From: Psychrosphaera sp. B3R10
GTDB lineage: Bacteria > Pseudomonadota > Gammaproteobacteria > Enterobacterales > Alteromonadaceae
Assembly (NCBI RefSeq): GCF_018861025.1
Contig: NZ_JAHKQH010000042.1
Location: forward strand, 187,964-251,963
Length of the DNA: 64,000 nucleotides
Direction: 5' to 3'
A program made the position numbers and the translations under genes. The stretch's first letter is position 1; every line of letters starts with the position of its first letter. Below the pieces are notes generated by a model. That model saw only the letters and a program-made list of their open reading frames with translations, searched no databases and was not told the DNA's origin. Positions 1 to 8,261 of this stretch are shown in pieces.

Positions 1-1517
1 CAGGGCGTGTTGTGTCCATTTCTTTTACCCATTTAGACAGTTTTTGAGCTGTTTTTGCGAGTACATATTGGCCTTCTTCGCTGCTGTGGAAGCGCTCCTT
101 GATTTCTTCGGGCGAAATAAACGGTGGGTTAAAAAAGTAGTTGCCCGCGGCGTTCATATCAAAATATCCCGTGGCTTTTTTATAACGAGGGTAGGTCCAC
201 TCAATTTCGTTCCCGATGCTCCACATAATTATCGATGGGTGGTTTCTATCGCGTTTAATTGGGTCTTTTAAATCGTGTTCAGCTTCTTGTTGAAAAATAT
301 CGGCATATCCACGGCTTATATCATCGTCGTGACGTTCCCATTGATTTAGCCGTTTATCTTTAGGGTTATCCCATTCGTCGAATATTTCCGCTTGAACTAA
401 TAAACCAAGCTCATCACACAACTCTAAAAAAGAAACTGAAACTGGATTATGAGCCGTTCTCACTGCATTTACGCCAGCTTCTTTGAGGGTTTCCAGCCGA
501 CGTCTCCATACATCATTTGGTACCGCTGTGCCAACAAGACCGGCACCATGGTGTAGATTTACGCCTTTGATTTTGTGATTTTTACCGTTTAAAAAGAATC
601 CTTTGTTCGCATCATATTCGATAGTACGAATACCAAAGGGCGTTTTGTAAGTATCCACCGTTTTGCCATTTAGGCGCAGTTCACTTACTAAGGTATACAG
701 GGATGGGGAATGCAGATCCCAGAGTTGTGGTTGAGACACTTCTGACGTGCTAGATAACGTTGTTTGTGTATTAGCTGCCAATTGGCCATTTAACGAGTGT
801 TGGCTCACGAGGGCGTGGTTTTGGTCGTAAATTCGATTCACTAACGTGAAAGACTGTGCCACATCAAAATTGTTTTTAATTTCAATTTGGCTAGCAACTT
901 CGGCGCTGCTTCTTGTCACTTTTGGTGTGGTGACATAAGTGCCCCAAATAGGAATGTGCAATTTGCTGGTGGATACTAAGGTAACATCGCGATAAATTCC
1001 TGATCCGGTATACCAACGACTGTCGATGTAACGTTCATGTTCTACTTTGACTGCAAGCACGTTTTTGTCTGCATTCAAGTGCTTGCTGATATCAATGTAA
1101 AATGGCGAATAACCGTTTAAACGGCCTCCAATATGTTTGCCATTCAAATACACTTCTGAATTGGCATATACACCATCAAAATAAATATAGGTCGAATTAT
1201 CTAACCATTGTGGATCGGCTTTAAACGTTTTTCGATACCAACCCGTTCCGCCGGGTAGATAAGCTGTCGCCCCGTGATATTTTTGATCAAATTCGGCTTC
1301 AATGCTCCAGTCATGTGGTAGCGTTAACGTTCGCCATTTTTCGTCGTCAAATTCGACAGTAGCAAAGTCTTGGTTGTCCCCAAGGGTAAATTGCCAATCG
1401 TTATTAAAGTTTAGGGCACGTTTTTCAGGTAATGGAATGTGGGTTAACTCGGTATTGGTGCAAGCTTGAATAATTATTCCAAACAATAAAATGCCTATAA
1501 AATGTATGGTTCGCATC
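1..1517 (-). CDS. GH2 beta-galactosidase-like lipoprotein, 3' part outside window, apparent frameshift near start
   Basis: The minus strand is open from about 1564 down to base 1 and reads as a glycoside hydrolase family 2 enzyme: N-terminal sugar-binding fold (HDWSIEAEF, GGTGWYRK, GVYANSEVYLNG, DSRWYTGSGIYRDV), Ig-like middle, then the TIM barrel with RTAHNP and MWSIGNEIEW, whose Glu (codon 206-208) is the expected acid/base. It would remove terminal galactose from agar oligosaccharides. The best start is ATG 1515-1517, preceded by an AGGA-type ribosome site; it gives a good lipoprotein signal (MRTIHF..IIQAC) only if the A5 run at 1499-1503 had four A's. As written that ATG is out of frame. 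The only in-frame ATG is 1562-1564, which gives a poor leader. The nucleophile region lies beyond the window. It follows the GH16 gene by a short gap and is probably cotranscribed. Confidence 0.8.
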
Positions 1518-1571
1518 GTACGTTTCCTTTGTTGTCTAATGGTGGCAAATGTTGATTGTTCATGAGTAAGA

Positions 1572-2453
1572 TTAAGTTTTAGGAACGGGTTTATAAAAAC
1601 GCACCCAGTCTATGAGGTAGATGTTTTTTTCTGGGTCATGCATTTCAATATCGGTTGGGGCGATGCCCATATCAGATCGCCAGTCGTGGGACTCAGTATT
1701 AATTATGGCCTGCATCGGTTTATTTAGACCCGAACCATTTGTGTAATTAACAGGATCAATAATATCTTTGCCACTACTGGATTTAATAAACTGGCCGTCA
1801 ACGTAATATTCTAAATGCCATGGATCACGCCAATAAGCGCCAATGGTATGGAAGTCATCTTTCCACTTTATGCCGTTTCGTGCATACCAAGTATCATCTG
1901 TTTTAGGTTGATAGTCTTGAAACGGATTGCGAATAAATACATGGTGACTCAAGTGTAACCGTTCGGAGAACCATTTTTGATCCGCTCTATCGCTGCCATA
2001 AGCCTCCAAAACGTCAATTTCTTGAGTGGAATCTTTACTTAAAAACCAAAAGTTAGACGCGGTAACCATATTTGATATTTTAGCTCTGACTTCCATATAG
2101 ACAGGGTATTCGATGGATTGTTTTGAAGTAATACTGCCGGCAAAAACACTGCCGTTTGTTTCGTTTCGACCGGTGGTTATTCTTAAATACCCATCTTTAA
2201 CTTCAGAGTATTCTGGATGCCATTCCGTAAGACCTGGGCCATTCCAGGCGTTAATAAAGCCCTCAGTCCAGCGTTGATGAAATTCTTCACTTTTGCCTTT
2301 GGCGGGGGCGGTGTAATTGAAATCGTCTGACATATCAGATAACTCCCAAACCATACCATCAGGTGCTATCGCTGGAATGGGATAATCATTCCAATCGTTT
2401 ACTTGGAGCGGTGCGATAACCGCGCATGCCGAAAGCAAAATAAGGTTTTTCAT
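1572..2453 (-). CDS. GH16 endo-hydrolase, probable beta-agarase
   Basis: A 293-residue protein with the GH16 catalytic signature E145-I-D147-V-L-E150 (nucleophile and acid/base two residues either side of the helper Asp), SDMSDDFN and GPGLTEW near the N-terminus and IDWVRFYKP at the C-terminus. The sequence around the active site (TQEIDVLEAYG, NFWFLS) resembles beta-agarases more than laminarinases or carrageenases; a beta-porphyranase cannot be excluded. A short hydrophobic N-terminus ending LLSAC suggests a lipoprotein, although nine residues before the Cys is unusually short. It should cut agarose or porphyran chains outside the cell or in the periplasm. A GntR-type operator lies 24 bp upstream and the GH2 gene follows closely. 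Confidence 0.85.
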   Translation of the reverse strand: MKNLILLSACAVIAPLQVNDWNDYPIPAIAPDGMVWELSDMSDDFNYTAPAKGKSEEFHQRWTEGFINAWNGPGLTEWHPEYSEVKDGYLRITTGRNETNGSVFAGSITSKQSIEYPVYMEVRAKISNMVTASNFWFLSKDSTQEIDVLEAYGSDRADQKWFSERLHLSHHVFIRNPFQDYQPKTDDTWYARNGIKWKDDFHTIGAYWRDPWHLEYYVDGQFIKSSSGKDIIDPVNYTNGSGLNKPMQAIINTESHDWRSDMGIAPTDIEMHDPEKNIYLIDWVRFYKPVPKT

Positions 2454-2476
2454 ATAGCCTCTATTGGTAACTGTTT

Positions 2477-2488
2477 ATTGTTGACAAT
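2477..2488 (-). promoter_or_regulatory. Putative GntR/FCD operator (ATTGTTGACAAT)
   Basis: A 12-bp palindrome 24 bp before the GH16 start. The same ATTGT-N2-ACAAT pattern recurs before most PUL genes here. The length and half sites fit FCD-type GntR operators. Confidence 0.6.
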
Positions 2489-2664
2489 TTGAGGGTAAAA
2501 CGAATAGCTTAAAATTTCCACTACTAATTTAGCTACTTAGGAGATTTTGGTGCTGTTGTACAAATTAGCGGTTTTGGAGGGGAGGGGCGTAAAGTTAGAC
2601 TCTGTAAATCCAGGTTTTTATTGCTCTAAAAATTGGTGGTCAAAATATTAACTCTGGTTAAAAC

Positions 2665-2696
2665 AATAAGTCTGATCATAAATGAACAGACTTATT
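2665..2696. terminator. Perfect 10-bp stem-loop after the sulfatase remnant
   Basis: AATAAGTCTG (2665-2674) pairs perfectly with CAGACTTATT (2687-2696) over a 12-nt loop. It is downstream of the remnant on the minus strand. There is no clear U-run, so termination is only likely. A second weaker stem (2702-2711 with 2719-2728, AATGACTTAC/GTGAGTCATT) sits next to it. Confidence 0.4.
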
Positions 2697-2737
2697 GAGA
2701 AAATGACTTACTTAACTAGTGAGTCATTAATTGGTGG

Positions 2738-3054
2738 TTACTTTATGGTATAAGGCGCTAGCTCTTTTGCTTCTTTTAAATTTTTCTCAAATAACGCACG
2801 GTAAAATTGCGACATGGCGAGTTGTCGGCCCAATCAAAACTTGGCCACCAGGTGTCTGGATACAAACCACCATTATCTGATAGGAAAAATATCAATGTGT
2901 TTTGGTATTTTCCTTGTTGTTTTAGTGAGTCAATCAACATGCCGATACCTTGGTCCATTTCGTCAACCATAGCAGCATAATAGGTAGGGCATAGCCGTCT
3001 GAATTTATTGTGGTTTGCTCGGGATAGTAATGACGGCCACCATCTAAAATACAT
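2738..3054 (-). pseudogene. Sulfatase remnant, 5'-truncated and internally deleted
   Basis: The minus strand codes for a core S1 sulfatase segment ([16 protein letters not shown], then [12 protein letters not shown]) but the first third, with the formylglycine site, is missing. After DNGG the frame changes near 2815-2835 and the last residues ([16 protein letters not shown] and on to a stop at 2738-2740) continue in another frame. An intact S1 sulfatase of about 500 residues would carry well over 100 residues between these blocks, so an internal deletion is the simplest reading. It lies between the GH16 gene and the regulator and is followed by hairpins. It cannot make an active sulfatase. 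Confidence 0.8.
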
Positions 3055-3056
3055 TC

Positions 3057-3092
3057 ACAATTAACAACACTTCAACCTGTGTTGTTAATTGT
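3057..3092. repeat. Perfect 14-bp inverted repeat overlapping an operator
   Basis: ACAATTAACAACAC (3057-3070) and GTGTTGTTAATTGT (3079-3092) are exact inverted copies with an 8-nt loop. The right arm runs into the operator at 3088-3099. It marks the truncated 5' end of the sulfatase remnant, so it may be a deletion scar or a regulatory hairpin. Confidence 0.6.
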
Positions 3093-3099
3093 TGACAAT
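3088..3099 (-). promoter_or_regulatory. Putative GntR/FCD operator (ATTGTTGACAAT)
   Basis: Exact match to the palindrome found before the GH16 gene. It probably served the sulfatase gene that is now a remnant. Confidence 0.55.
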
Positions 3100-3114
3100 A
3101 TTTGATGGTTACAA

Positions 3115-3143
3115 AAAAACCTTGTTTGTGCAACAAGGTTTTT
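3115..3143 (-). terminator. Rho-independent terminator of the GntR gene
   Basis: AAAAACCTTGTT (3115-3126) pairs with AACAAGGTTTTT (3132-3143) over the loop TGTGC. It starts just after the GntR stop codon. The A and T runs on both sides make it usable in both directions. Confidence 0.8.
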
Positions 3144-3148
3144 CGTTT

Positions 3149-3763
3149 CTATTTGATATTTGCTTTAGTCGACTTTATCGCCTGGGCAATATTCCCTTCT
3201 CTAAGGGCATTTAGTATTGCTCTGTGTTCGTTAACGCATTGCTCAGTATTTACGATACGTTTGTAATTTAAACGCATACGCATAACATATGGATACCAGA
3301 TATTGACAAGTTCATCACCGCCAGCTTTTTCTATAATGTAGTGATGGAATGAAATGTCGATTTTGGTTACCGCCGTATAATCTTCATTTTCTAACGCTTC
3401 TTGCAAGGCAATTAGGATGTTATCCAATGCATTAAAGTCGCGTTCAGTCAATTTGTCTTTGATTTGCTCCAAAGCAAAAACTTCGATTTCGCGTCTAAGC
3501 TTTATCATTAATTTTTGTAATTTTGGTTCGAGGATACAATTTACAGAAGCACCGCAATTGTTTTTAGAGATCAAAAGGCCTTCTTTTGTTAATTGTAAAA
3601 TAACATCACGAATCGGCCCACGTGATAGACCAAAGCGTTCAGCAAGTTCTTTTTCATTGAGTTTTGTGTTTGGTAATAAATCACCTGAAATAATATCTGA
3701 ACGAATTTGATCGGCAATTTGGTCTTTTACGGTAAGGATTTTTGTAGTTCTGGTAACGGCCAT
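3149..3763 (-). CDS. GntR family transcriptional regulator, FCD subfamily
   Basis: A 204-residue DNA-binding regulator. Residues about 10-75 form the winged helix-turn-helix (NEKELAERFGLSRGPIRDVI), and residues about 85-200 the all-helical FCD domain with the usual metal/ligand histidines in DISFHHYIIEKAGGD and NEHRAILNALREGN. FCD regulators typically sense sugar acids. The setting points to an acid from the galactose/anhydrogalactose pathway, which is an inference. Its own upstream region carries operator-like sites at 3826-3837 and 3942-3953, suggesting autoregulation, and the same palindrome precedes most PUL genes in the window. It is monocistronic with its own terminator. Confidence 0.9.
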   Translation of the reverse strand: MAVTRTTKILTVKDQIADQIRSDIISGDLLPNTKLNEKELAERFGLSRGPIRDVILQLTKEGLLISKNNCGASVNCILEPKLQKLMIKLRREIEVFALEQIKDKLTERDFNALDNILIALQEALENEDYTAVTKIDISFHHYIIEKAGGDELVNIWYPYVMRMRLNYKRIVNTEQCVNEHRAILNALREGNIAQAIKSTKANIK

Positions 3764-3825
3764 CGAGGTTCCTCAGTTGTTAAGGCGGTAATTTTAGTGT
3801 TTTCGCAATAAAATGCAATTGTTTA

Positions 3826-3837
3826 ATTGTTTACAAA
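3826..3837 (-). promoter_or_regulatory. Operator-like site before the GntR gene (ATTGTTTACAAA)
   Basis: Ten of twelve positions match ATTGTTAACAAT, 63 bp before the GntR start. A second 11/12 copy, ATAGTTAACAAT, lies at 3942-3953. Together they suggest autoregulation. Confidence 0.45.
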
Positions 3838-4245
3838 AGACCAGTGTTTTTTGTTGAATTAGCCAGTAAAACGAATTAGCTATATATAAGTAACCACTGA
3901 TCAAAGGTTAAGGTGATAAGAATTGTCAAATTACGTTCATTATAGTTAACAATATCGCAATGCTAATTACTGATACTTTTGCGCGTTACTTGTTTAGCGT
4001 TAAATAAAGGTTTAATAGTTGAATGCGTAAGTTAGTAACTTATTGGATTTGTTCACTTGCCTGCATGTCCGTTTGCTTTGTTTAGTTCATCAATCAATTT
4101 CAGCGCTAGTGTGGTGCTTTATATTTTACTTTCGACTAATCTAAAAAAATTATTTGGCAGCGAATCATTAATTTATTGCCTTAGTTTTCATTTTGTTACT
4201 GGGGTAATTACCCTCGTTTAAGAGCCAAAATAGTAATAATTGAAA

Positions 4246-4257
4246 ATTGTTAACAAA
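4246..4257 (+). promoter_or_regulatory. Putative GntR/FCD operator (ATTGTTAACAAA)
   Basis: Eleven of twelve positions match the palindrome, about 290 bp upstream of the TonB receptor gene. Confidence 0.5.
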
Positions 4258-4417
4258 ATATTTGTGAGGTTTATGTACGCGTCGCTAGCAAACAAATGGG
4301 CGAGTTAGGTTATGTCATAATAAACGGCAAAGTGAATGGAAATAGAGATTGAGGCTAAATGCTTCAAACTATAAAATGACTTTCTTTTGTATGTCGTATA
4401 TAAAAAGTTAATTGAAG

Positions 4418-4429
4418 ATTGTTAACAAA
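4418..4429 (+). promoter_or_regulatory. Putative GntR/FCD operator (ATTGTTAACAAA) near the receptor promoter
   Basis: Eleven of twelve positions match the palindrome. It sits 6 bp before a TTGACA hexamer (4436-4441) that may be the -35 box of the TonB receptor gene; no good -10 is obvious at 17 bp. Confidence 0.55.
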
Positions 4430-4549
4430 AACTTGTTGACATAAGTAATTGGGTAGATCTAAAGTGTGTGTAGATTTTATTCAAACTCTGTAGTTGGTGG
4501 GCGAGATAAAATCAACAACTATTAAAACTAGATCAACTGGGAAAACACA

Positions 4550-7500
4550 ATGTCAAAATTAAAGACGAGTTTTAAGTTAAGTGCTGTCTACATGGCGATG
4601 CTTGCTTCAACAAGTTATTCCTCACACGTCATTGCTGAAGATAACGATAAAAATAACAAAGCAGAAGAAGACGTTGAGGTCATTGAAGTTAAGGGCTTTC
4701 GAGGAAGTCTTAAGAAATCGCTAAATGATAAACGATTTGCTTCGGGAGTTCGTGACACAATTAATGCTGAGGATGTGGGTAAATCTACTGACCAAAACAT
4801 TGCTGATGCTTTGGGCCGAGTAACTGGTGTTACCGTAGTAAGTAGCGACGGTGAAGGTACTCAAATTACAGTACGTGGTGCTGATGCTAATCAAAATAAT
4901 ATTACGCTTAATGGTCAAGCATTAACATCAACGGATTTCTCTCAAGCTGTGGATTTAAGTTCGTTCTCCGCCGACATACTTTCTAAATTAGAAGTTGTAA
5001 AAACACCAAGCGCCGACCACGACGAGGGGTCATTAGGTGCGAGTGTCAATTTAGTTACCGTACGTCCATTAAACCAAATAGATGATATTCGTTCTCTAAC
5101 GGTTCAAGGTCGATACAATGATTTTTCAGATGAAGCAAACCATAAGATACAGTTTTCAATTTCAGAAAAATTTTTAGATGAAACATTAGGTGTTTCACTT
5201 ACTGCGTACGATGAAACAAATGCATATCGTAAAGACCAATACAATGCAGGCAATTTTGTCGAATCCCAAGAATATACTCAAGCTGTTGATCAAAATGGCA
5301 ATGTAATATCTGGTGTTAAAGCCATCGAACCAAGTTTTGCAAGTTATGAACTTCATCAAAATGAAAGCAACCGCCAAGGGGCTTCATTAGGCATTCAGTT
5401 TTTACCAACAGACACATCAGAACTAATGTTTGATGTTACTTATAGTAAACAAGATTCAGTTAGAACATTTGATGCGATACAGGCAAAAAGCTTTTCGAAT
5501 AACCTTAACTGGATTGAAGGTCAAGTACCGACAAGTTTCGTAAGAGCGCCAAATCCATATTCTGATCCAATTGACTGGATCCAAGTGGATACAACGACGC
5601 ACGACATGACAAAACGAGTTAATCGTTATGGTAACGGTAATATGGTCCGTTCAGACGGTGGTCAAGACAATGAGAACTTGAGCACGACGTTAAACTTTCA
5701 AACTGAATTAACCGATAATTTGCGCGTACAAGCGCAAGTAGGTTATTCATCAAGTAAATCAGAAAGTTTACCAAATGCTTATACGGTTATGGAAAACTAT
5801 TATCAAGTTCCTGGTCAGCTATTATGGGATGCCGGTGCAAATATTGAACCGGTCGGTGTTGATTGTACCGGGGGCGGTGATACATGCTCAATGGTATACG
5901 GTGATTCATTTGTTGATTTAGGTGACCATTTATACGCTTATACCGATCCTGAGACCGGCTCTCGAGTGCTAGGTAGCGCCGATAACGTGGCCTTAACAGG
6001 TTTCAACCCTCAAGATGTTTCATCCTTCCATTTAGGTTATATCCGTGAAAATGATCGTAATATTAAAGATACTATTGCTAATGCTCAAGTGGATTTCGAC
6101 TGGGATATAGATGACTATGGCATTACAACTATTGAGTTTGGTGCTAAAACTTCAAAACGTAACAAAGATGTTGATGATCAATCTTATAGTTTCCAATCTT
6201 TGGAAGCTACGGAGATTATCAGAGACCCTGTTACAAATGAAATAGCGGTTGAGCTTGGTGGTTCATTAACGGATATACGCGGTGATATAATCGCAGGTGA
6301 CCCAATAGAGTATGATGACTTTATGGAATCACTTGGATATGCACGAGAAGGGTCAACAGTTGGCTGGACACCTATTGATGTCAAAATGGCTAAAGAGATG
6401 ATTTTAGGCGACGGAAATGTGATTCGCAATGTCGACAACACTGCCTCTCGTGAAACCAATATTGATACAAATGCCCTTTATTTCAAAACAAACTTTGAAT
6501 TTCTTGATGGCCAGTTAACAGGTGATATTGGTGTTCGTTATGTTGAAACCGAAGTAGAAGCTATTGGTTACTCAGGTATGAGTTATTATGAACAAGGTGG
6601 TTCAGATTTAGAGCGTGACATTGACCGCCATACTTTAGGTGAATTGGCTGATAGAAGTCTACCTGAGTGTCGAGCTGTTAATTTAGGTGATGATGGCGTT
6701 GCTCAAGATTATGAATTAAAATATCAACGTGTAGATGGAACTGGTTGGGATACAAGTGCCGGTCCTGATCCATCGACTTGGACTCGTATTGAAGACCAAG
6801 GGGCTTGTCACGATCCATTATTTGCTAATTACGCAGATGCATTAAATGATTATCGAGCTGGAAACGGTGCAATACCTACACTGGCTGACTATAGTTTGTT
6901 ATGGCAAAGTATGTGGCGTTATGCTGATATAGGTACTGGCCGTACCTATGGCTGGGACAATCTACCTGCATGGAACGGAGAGTCCACAGGCGTAATTACT
7001 AATTACTCTTGGGAAACATCGACTAATAATCAAGTTGCATCAACACCAGCATATAAAACTCATAAATATACGAATGTTTTACCTAGTTTAAATTTAAACT
7101 ATGCATTCTCTGATGATTTTGTTGGTCGTTTAGCTTTGTCTAAAACCATGACACGTCCAGAAATAGATTTGTTACGTCCAGGTTATAAAGTGACAGAAGC
7201 TGGTTATTGGGGCAGTGGTAATACTAATGTAGGTCGTGTTGATATGTATAACACGCAATTAGAGCCATTAGAGTCTAATAATTTGGACTTATCACTAGAA
7301 TGGTATTTCAGTGAAACGGGTATGTTAAGTCTTGCATATTACAAAAAAGACATGTCTAACTTCACAGATCGTGAAACTACTTTGTCGCCAATTTACAGTG
7401 TCAGAGACCCTGAAGACGCACCAGAAAGCGGTGATGAATTAATCTTGCAAAATGAAGCTGACATTGCTGAATGTCACCCAATTAGAGCGACGACTGAATT

Positions 7501-8197
7501 CGGTTACCTAGCGAGTGACCCAACAACGTTTAGCGGTGATGCAAGTGACAACTGTGCAAATATGACAGTGACAAAAACAGTTAATGCAAAAGACGCGACA
7601 ATTGAAGGCGTAGAAGTCGGCTACATGGATACCTACGACTTCCTACCTGGAGTTTTCGGTGGCTTAGGTATTAATGCAAATTATACTTATCAACAAAGTG
7701 AATATGAATCAGAGTATTCATCAATCAATCCAAACCTGTTACTACCGTCATTCCCAGTAGCAGATACTCCAGAGCACAGTTATAACTTTACCGCGTTCTG
7801 GGAACAAAATGGTAATCAAATACGTTTAAGCATGCGCGGAACCTCTGATTCATTAGTGGGTAAAGATTGGGCGAATGGCCAATACGGTCGTAGCTGGAAC
7901 CAAGGTTCAATTTGGAATGAAGGTCGTACGACGCTTGATTTGTCAGCTTCTTGGCAAGTAAGTGAAAACATGTCGTTGACATTCCAAGCAATTAACTTAA
8001 CTGATGAAGCATACCGCACCTACTTTACTAGCCGTACGTTAAATGTTGTACGAGTCGCGGCAGACAATGCAGCAGGTTACGACTTTGTTGCGTTAGAAGA
8101 AGGTAATCCACTTGAGGGGGATGCACCAACACATCGTACTTATACTAAGTACAAAGTTGGTACGACATACCGCTTAGGGTTACGCGTTAACTTCTAA
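4550..8197 (+). CDS. TonB-dependent receptor, large carbohydrate type
   Basis: A 1215-residue outer-membrane receptor. A signal peptide ends near A29, a TonB box (EVIEV) follows at about 43-47, then the plug (DTINAEDVGKSTDQNIADAL, GTQITVRGADANQNNITLNG, VVKTPSADHDEGSLGASVNL) and a long beta-barrel ending in an aromatic residue (RLGLRVNF). Length and plug motifs match the Xanthomonas/Caulobacter type receptors used for oligosaccharide import in Alteromonadales. In this PUL the likely cargo is agar oligosaccharides; that is inferred. Operators at 4246 and 4418 precede it and the gene for a glycan-binding lipoprotein follows after 64 bp, so the pair resembles SusC/SusD in arrangement. Confidence 0.93.
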   Translation: MSKLKTSFKLSAVYMAMLASTSYSSHVIAEDNDKNNKAEEDVEVIEVKGFRGSLKKSLNDKRFASGVRDTINAEDVGKSTDQNIADALGRVTGVTVVSSDGEGTQITVRGADANQNNITLNGQALTSTDFSQAVDLSSFSADILSKLEVVKTPSADHDEGSLGASVNLVTVRPLNQIDDIRSLTVQGRYNDFSDEANHKIQFSISEKFLDETLGVSLTAYDETNAYRKDQYNAGNFVESQEYTQAVDQNGNVISGVKAIEPSFASYELHQNESNRQGASLGIQFLPTDTSELMFDVTYSKQDSVRTFDAIQAKSFSNNLNWIEGQVPTSFVRAPNPYSDPIDWIQVDTTTHDMTKRVNRYGNGNMVRSDGGQDNENLSTTLNFQTELTDNLRVQAQVGYSSSKSESLPNAYTVMENYYQVPGQLLWDAGANIEPVGVDCTGGGDTCSMVYGDSFVDLGDHLYAYTDPETGSRVLGSADNVALTGFNPQDVSSFHLGYIRENDRNIKDTIANAQVDFDWDIDDYGITTIEFGAKTSKRNKDVDDQSYSFQSLEATEIIRDPVTNEIAVELGGSLTDIRGDIIAGDPIEYDDFMESLGYAREGSTVGWTPIDVKMAKEMILGDGNVIRNVDNTASRETNIDTNALYFKTNFEFLDGQLTGDIGVRYVETEVEAIGYSGMSYYEQGGSDLERDIDRHTLGELADRSLPECRAVNLGDDGVAQDYELKYQRVDGTGWDTSAGPDPSTWTRIEDQGACHDPLFANYADALNDYRAGNGAIPTLADYSLLWQSMWRYADIGTGRTYGWDNLPAWNGESTGVITNYSWETSTNNQVASTPAYKTHKYTNVLPSLNLNYAFSDDFVGRLALSKTMTRPEIDLLRPGYKVTEAGYWGSGNTNVGRVDMYNTQLEPLESNNLDLSLEWYFSETGMLSLAYYKKDMSNFTDRETTLSPIYSVRDPEDAPESGDELILQNEADIAECHPIRATTEFGYLASDPTTFSGDASDNCANMTVTKTVNAKDATIEGVEVGYMDTYDFLPGVFGGLGINANYTYQQSEYESEYSSINPNLLLPSFPVADTPEHSYNFTAFWEQNGNQIRLSMRGTSDSLVGKDWANGQYGRSWNQGSIWNEGRTTLDLSASWQVSENMSLTFQAINLTDEAYRTYFTSRTLNVVRVAADNAAGYDFVALEEGNPLEGDAPTHRTYTKYKVGTTYRLGLRVNF

Positions 8198-8211
8198 AAG
8201 TAGTTCGGATT

Positions 8212-8232
8212 GTGGCGGTATTACACCGCCAC
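8212..8232 (+). terminator. Intercistronic hairpin between receptor and lipoprotein genes
   Basis: GTGGCGGT (8212-8219) pairs with ACCGCCAC (8225-8232), loop ATTAC. There is no U-run, so it is more likely to stabilise the receptor mRNA or partly attenuate than to stop transcription. Confidence 0.5.
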
Positions 8233-8261
8233 TAAGCAAAAACAGAATTTGGTACAAAATA

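Larger units (their letters stand above)
3764..4549. other. 786-bp divergent regulatory region between GntR and TonB receptor
   Basis: No convincing gene is visible. It is AT-rich and holds four copies of the palindromic operator (3826, 3942, 4246, 4418), more than any other gap in the window. A TTGACA hexamer lies at 4436-4441 beside the last copy, in front of the receptor gene. Confidence 0.6.
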
